Assembly: GCA_963930645.1 (NCBI GenBank) | Contig: OZ005648.1 | Coordinates: 153,208,535 to 153,272,534, forward strand | Direction: 5' to 3' | Source: Salticus scenicus | Lineage: Eukaryota; Arthropoda; Arachnida; Araneae; Salticidae | DNA: 64,000 bases | In this document: positions 60,401 to 64,000 of the stretch, one piece after another | Numbering within the stretch: the first letter of the stretch is position 1 | Layout of the letters: every line of letters starts with the position of its first letter | Made by a program: the position numbers and the translations under genes | Notes under the pieces: model-generated | The model's database searches: none | Told to the model about the DNA's origin: nothing | Seen by the model: only the letters and a program-made list of their open reading frames with translations

Positions 60401-61300
60401 GGAACAGCTCTGGATAATTTTCTAAACAAACACTAGGTTTTGTTTAAAAAGGGAAAAAAAAGTGAAAAGATAGAAAAGCTTGAATAAATAGTCACAACTT
60501 TTTTGCTCGTAGAATAAAATTTAAATCGCCGTTTAAATTTAAATGTTATTTAATTCTCAATTATCTACTTTAATAAATTGATAATAATAATAATATAAAG
60601 GAAAGAAAAGAAAACGATGCCAGATAGCTAATAACATGAAGAATTTCATCTCGAATACACTTCTCAAACACTGTGAACCTCGTTTAAAACAACAGATCAT
60701 AAAGCATGTAGGAAACAATATATATTTTTTTTCACTTTCTTTAATTTTAACTCTTTTCTTTAATACAGAAGAATCGATTACAGGCTGATCTGTATTCTAT
60801 AGATCTGCATAGTGCTAACATTCTGAATTATTTCATACCAATAATTTTTAATGGGAATATTCTCTTCGTTTATCATCGAAAAATCTGCGATTATATCAGA
60901 CAAAGATAACTGTCCAAAAATAGTGATATGAAATAATCTGGACTGTTGACACCTTTGAAATTCATTGATTTGTATAGTTGCATTTAGAGGAGTTATTTTC
61001 ATTAAGTTTTCATTGACTCTGTTTACTATATAAATATTAGGATAAATTTCATAAACGTGCATCACCAAATATTTTGATAAGGAAAAACAAATATCCCTAA
61101 ATAATGCATATGGGTAATTCTAAGATTCTAAGACGGAAGGTGGCCGCTCACCACTATGCAGCGGTTTTGAGCGATTTCAACCTTTAGAGAGGGGCTCTGA
61201 TGGCACTGGCATATGGGTAATTCAAATTTTTATTCCATAGATATGGTTTATTACAAACTGACTTCAATGCCCAATTTAATATAATAGTAATCCAATATTA
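57471..61300. other. AT-rich non-coding DNA
   Basis: No supported gene. A GC-richer bit at 58800-58960 has GGGGCATTGATCGGTTGCCC (hairpin-like GGGGCA/TGCCCC). T and A runs occur at 58394-58417, 58529-58552, 58754-58777 and 59240-59263. The 96-codon minus frame at 61068-60778 shows no known domain. Confidence 0.5.
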
Positions 61301-61671
61301 AAGTGTTGCCAAGTTGTAGGGAATTTTCTGTTCAATATTTACCACTACAAGCTTCGCTGCGTTCTTAAAAAAGTTTACCCTCATTTTATTATAATGCCAC
61401 CACTACCGTAAATAAGACATTTTTAAAAATATTTTTGACTGTTTTGTTTTTAAAATATTATGCAGAAAAGTACTGTTTTAAAATTGTGGTGAAACTATAA
61501 TAAAATGAGCAAAATATTTTAAGAACGCTGCGAGGCCTGCCACTATTTTTTTAAGAATGATTCTTGAAATATATGATAGTCTATCAGACTAACATATAAT
61601 TACACAAGAATTACAATTAAGAATTAGTGATAGATATTAAATATAAAAGTCCACACAAGATGGCAACATTG
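61301..61671. mobile_element. hAT-like MITE family C, copy 1, interrupted
   Basis: Ends AAGTGTTGCCAAGTTG and GATGGCAACATTG are inverted. Flanks CAATATTA (61293-61300) and CATTATTA (61672-61679) match at 7 of 8 bases, supporting an 8-bp target duplication. A family A MITE sits inside at 61349-61538. Confidence 0.8.
61349..61538. mobile_element. MITE family A, copy 2, nested in family C
   Basis: Ends AAGCTTCGCTGCGTTCTTA and TAAGAACGCTGCGAGGCCT are inverted. The inner CTCATTTTATTATAATGCCA pairs with the TATAATAAAATGAG block. It is 190 bp and inserted after the host MITE. Confidence 0.8.
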
Positions 61672-62865
61672 CATTATTACATAGTATACTATCTATAACG
61701 TTTACATACGGATCATACTTTTAAAGTGCACAAAATTTTTTATCAATTAATTGGATAAGTAAAAAAAAAAAAAAAAATTAAACGTAAGTAAATTGATCTG
61801 CATTAAAGAAAAGTAGTAAAAAATTTAATATTAATAAATGGAAAACGCTTTGTGTTTCGTCTTATTTATATAAACCAAAATGAAGAAACCATTACTTATC
61901 CTTACTTATAAAATTTTTACTTATAAAATTCGGGGAAATCCTTACTTATCCCTATTTAAATAATCCGAAAAAATGGGAAGGGGCAACCCCCTGAAGTAGT
62001 AAAAATTTGAATATTAACAAAATGGTAAACACTTTGTGTTTTATCTCACTTATATAATTCGAAAAGAGGAAAATCCTTATTTATTCTTACTTATGTAATC
62101 TAAATAAAATGAGGGGAGGATCAAACTTTTTTTCCCACGCGTACGCGGGAAGAAATAAACCATGTACTAATTAAAAAATAAATAAAAATTCATAAAGTTT
62201 AAAAAGGAATTTCAAAAGAGGTGCAATTAGTTTTTATTGGAATTTTTCTTGTATACACAGCTAGGGTTACTACAAATAAAAATAAATAAATAAATATAAT
62301 AATAATAATAAGTAGATTTCCCCTCTACTTATTCTAAATCAATTCATTTTCCTTTTAAAATATAAAATTTTAGTACTATATGTAAAATAATAATAATTAA
62401 AAAAAAAAAAAAACTTACTTTAAGGTAAAAGAACAAAGTAGTAAAAATTGTAATAAATAGAAAACGCTTTATGTTTTATCTTACTTATATAATCCGAAAT
62501 GGGGAAAATCATTATTTATCCTTAATTATAAAATCTTTACTTATATAATCAGGGAAAATCATTTCAGCAGTACAAATTTAAGTGTTAATTAATGAAAAAC
62601 GCTTTGTGATTCATCTTACTTATAGAAGCAGAAATAAGAGAAATCCTTATTTATCCTTACTTATATAATCTAAATAAAACGGGGGGAAATTAAACCCTTT
62701 TTCCCCTCGCGTATGCGGAAGGAGTTAAAATGATGTACTAATTAAAGAAAAATAAATATTCGTACAATTTAAAAAGGTGTGTAATTAGTTTTTACTGAAA
62801 ATTTTCATTTCTACGCAGCTGGGGTTAATAATATTTTTTTTCTTTAAAAGCAGATTTTCCCTTAA

Positions 62866-63714
62866 CCCTTTATCTACTGACGGTACTTTAAAGTACCATT
62901 ACTTTTAAAAGAGTTTAAAATCAAATTTATAGACGAAATGTTAAAGATAATTATATGAAAGGAACACATGTACCTCACTTTAGTTTCACTACAAAGCATT
63001 AGACGATATATATAGCCATTTTTGTTCCATAAAGGATTTTATGGAGTGAACTTGCTGTTTTAGCTTGATATTTTTCGCGATCTTCATGTGTGTTATAATT
63101 AATTCCTATATCATTTTAAGAATATCCCACTAATCTTAGAAAAAATATGAGGAACATAAAAAGTAAATATTTCTTTACACTTTTTTGATGTCGAAATACT
63201 TTTTTCGACCTCTATGCACCAGTGGTACACTAAAATACCAAATTACAAAATTCTCATTAATTATACTTTGATGAGGTAGATACTGTGAATGATTTTTAAT
63301 GCATATATCTTCAAATAATGCTCTTTAGCAAATTAAAAAAGTATGTTTCAAACACGATTTTTGTCTTATTACTTACAAACTTTGAACAAACACCATAAAA
63401 TGCAATAAAGTCGCAACAATTGTTTCGGTTCGAAAAAACACACGACCCTTCATCAGGCGAATAAAGTAAGCACGAGTGCTGCAGTCAAAGCGGAACGCAC
63501 AAAAAAAAAAAAAAAAAAAAAACTGCAGCACTCGTGCTTACTTTATTCGCCTGATGAAGGGTCGTGTGTTTTTTCGAACCGAAACAATTGTTGCGAGTTT
63601 ATTGCATTTTATGGTGTTTGTTCAAAGTTTGTAAGTAATAATTTTTACAACGCCAGTTTTGTGGTGCTTTTTTATTACAATTTTTGTCTGTTTCAAAATG
63701 CAGTAGATAAAGGG
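62866..63714. mobile_element. piggyBac-like element inside the tandem array
   Basis: Ends CCCTTTATCTACTG and CAGTAGATAAAGGG are perfect inverted repeats. TTAA borders the left end (62862-62865) and TTTTAA the right. The sequence joined across it matches the equivalent, uninterrupted position near 62320-62345 of the preceding unit. There is no transposase ORF. An internal palindrome GTACTTTAAAGTAC lies near 62883-62896. Confidence 0.8.
63367..63679. mobile_element. Penelope-type inverted repeat insertion with hammerhead-like boxes
   Basis: Nearly perfect inverted arms of ~115-120 bp (63367-63485 and 63522-63645) surround an A run (63502-63521). A direct repeat ATTTTTGTCT flanks the unit (63357-63366 and 63680-63689). 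Each arm carries CTGATGA, then a stem-forming GGGTCG..CGAACC, then GAAAC (right arm 63551-63557 and 63581-63584). This matches the box order in the Penelope-like copy at 7.4-8.6 kb. No protein remains. Confidence 0.65.
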
Positions 63715-63900
63715 TTTTAATCTAAATAAATTTCCTTTTAAAATATAAAATTTTAGTATTATATGTAAAATATAATAATAATAAAAAAAATACTGCTCTA
63801 AGGTAAAAGAACAAAGTAGTAAAAATTTGAATATTAATAAATGGAAAACGCTTTGTGTTTCATCTTACTTATATAATCCGATCATCGAAAGAGGAGACTA

Positions 63901-64000
63901 CAAAAACCTATTTTTAAAACTATTTTAATAAGAGAAACTCAATCTCTTCGCCATTTTTCGAGCCTTCGAGGCCAAAAGTATCGGATGATTATGCAAAGAT
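63901..64000. other. Window end, nothing recognised
   Basis: The last ~100 bp show no identifiable feature. Confidence 0.5.

Larger units (their letters stand above)
61807..63900 (+). repeat. Tandem array of ~0.5-0.6-kb units, interrupted
   Basis: The block AAAGTAGTAAAAATT..AAATGGAAAACGCTTTGTGT..CTTACTTATATAATCCGAA starts units at about 61807, 62446 and 63813, with a shorter internal repeat near 61995 and 62568. CCACGCGTACGCGGGAAG (62136) and CCTCGCGTATGCGGAAGG (62706) are equivalent positions. A piggyBac-like element splits the array at 62866-63714. Confidence 0.75.

Noticed and set aside
60778..61068. 96-codon minus-strand open frame
   Set aside because: Low-complexity I/N/Y-rich composition and no family resemblance. 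It is not supported as a gene.

Overview
This is AT-rich eukaryotic DNA (A/T runs, many AT microsatellites, spliced exons with GT-AG borders) from an arthropod nuclear genome. A spider or other arachnid is my best guess. It rests on the tRNA-derived SINE heads, the Penelope-like remnant and the very long introns, and I could not test it by search. There is no operon structure, rRNA, CRISPR array or viral genome. Nearly all of the window is intronic or intergenic sequence built from layered, mostly dead transposable elements.

The only host coding sequence I can defend is one minus-strand gene seen as two internal exons: 43857-43788 (70 nt) and 32778-32222 (557 nt). They are separated by an 11-kb intron, join in phase, and have clean splice borders. 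The larger exon is GC-rich against its AT-rich surroundings. It encodes a low-complexity Q/H/R/S/P-rich protein with an SPRK-type site and a basic NLS-like run. I do not recognise the family. The rest of the gene must lie outside the window or in exons too short to see.

Layout: 1-6.1 kb holds MITEs (one nested in another), a tRNA-like remnant and low-complexity DNA. 6.1-9.9 kb holds two copies of a Helentron-like non-autonomous repeat; a degenerate Penelope-like element (GIY-YIG endonuclease, inverted terminal repeats, 15-bp target duplication) sits between them and itself carries a hAT-like MITE. 11-12.4 kb is a ~164-bp tandem array broken by a 350-bp MITE with a second copy at 15.2 kb. 12.5-30 kb holds scattered foldbacks, a TTAA-flanked piggyBac-like MITE, a CCCGAA-rich element and a SINE. 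32.2-43.9 kb is the host gene segment, whose intron carries two more Helentron-like copies, a satellite-like block, a SINE, several MITE families and a deleted DD34D mariner. 44.7-47.5 kb is a repeat island with a ~490-bp near-perfect inverted repeat and four tandem tRNA-Ile-like units. 48-61 kb is mostly plain AT-rich DNA with hAT and foldback MITEs and a SINE. 61.3-64 kb has a MITE inside a MITE, then a tandem array interrupted by a piggyBac-like element that is itself interrupted by a Penelope-type inverted repeat with hammerhead-like core boxes.

I found no clearly new gene system. The most promising signals are (1) the Helentron-like family, whose 3' hairpin varies while staying paired and, in one copy, matches the 5' subterminal motif; (2) the Penelope-type inverted repeats with hammerhead-like cores at two loci; and (3) the tandem tRNA-Ile-like array next to a long inverted repeat.
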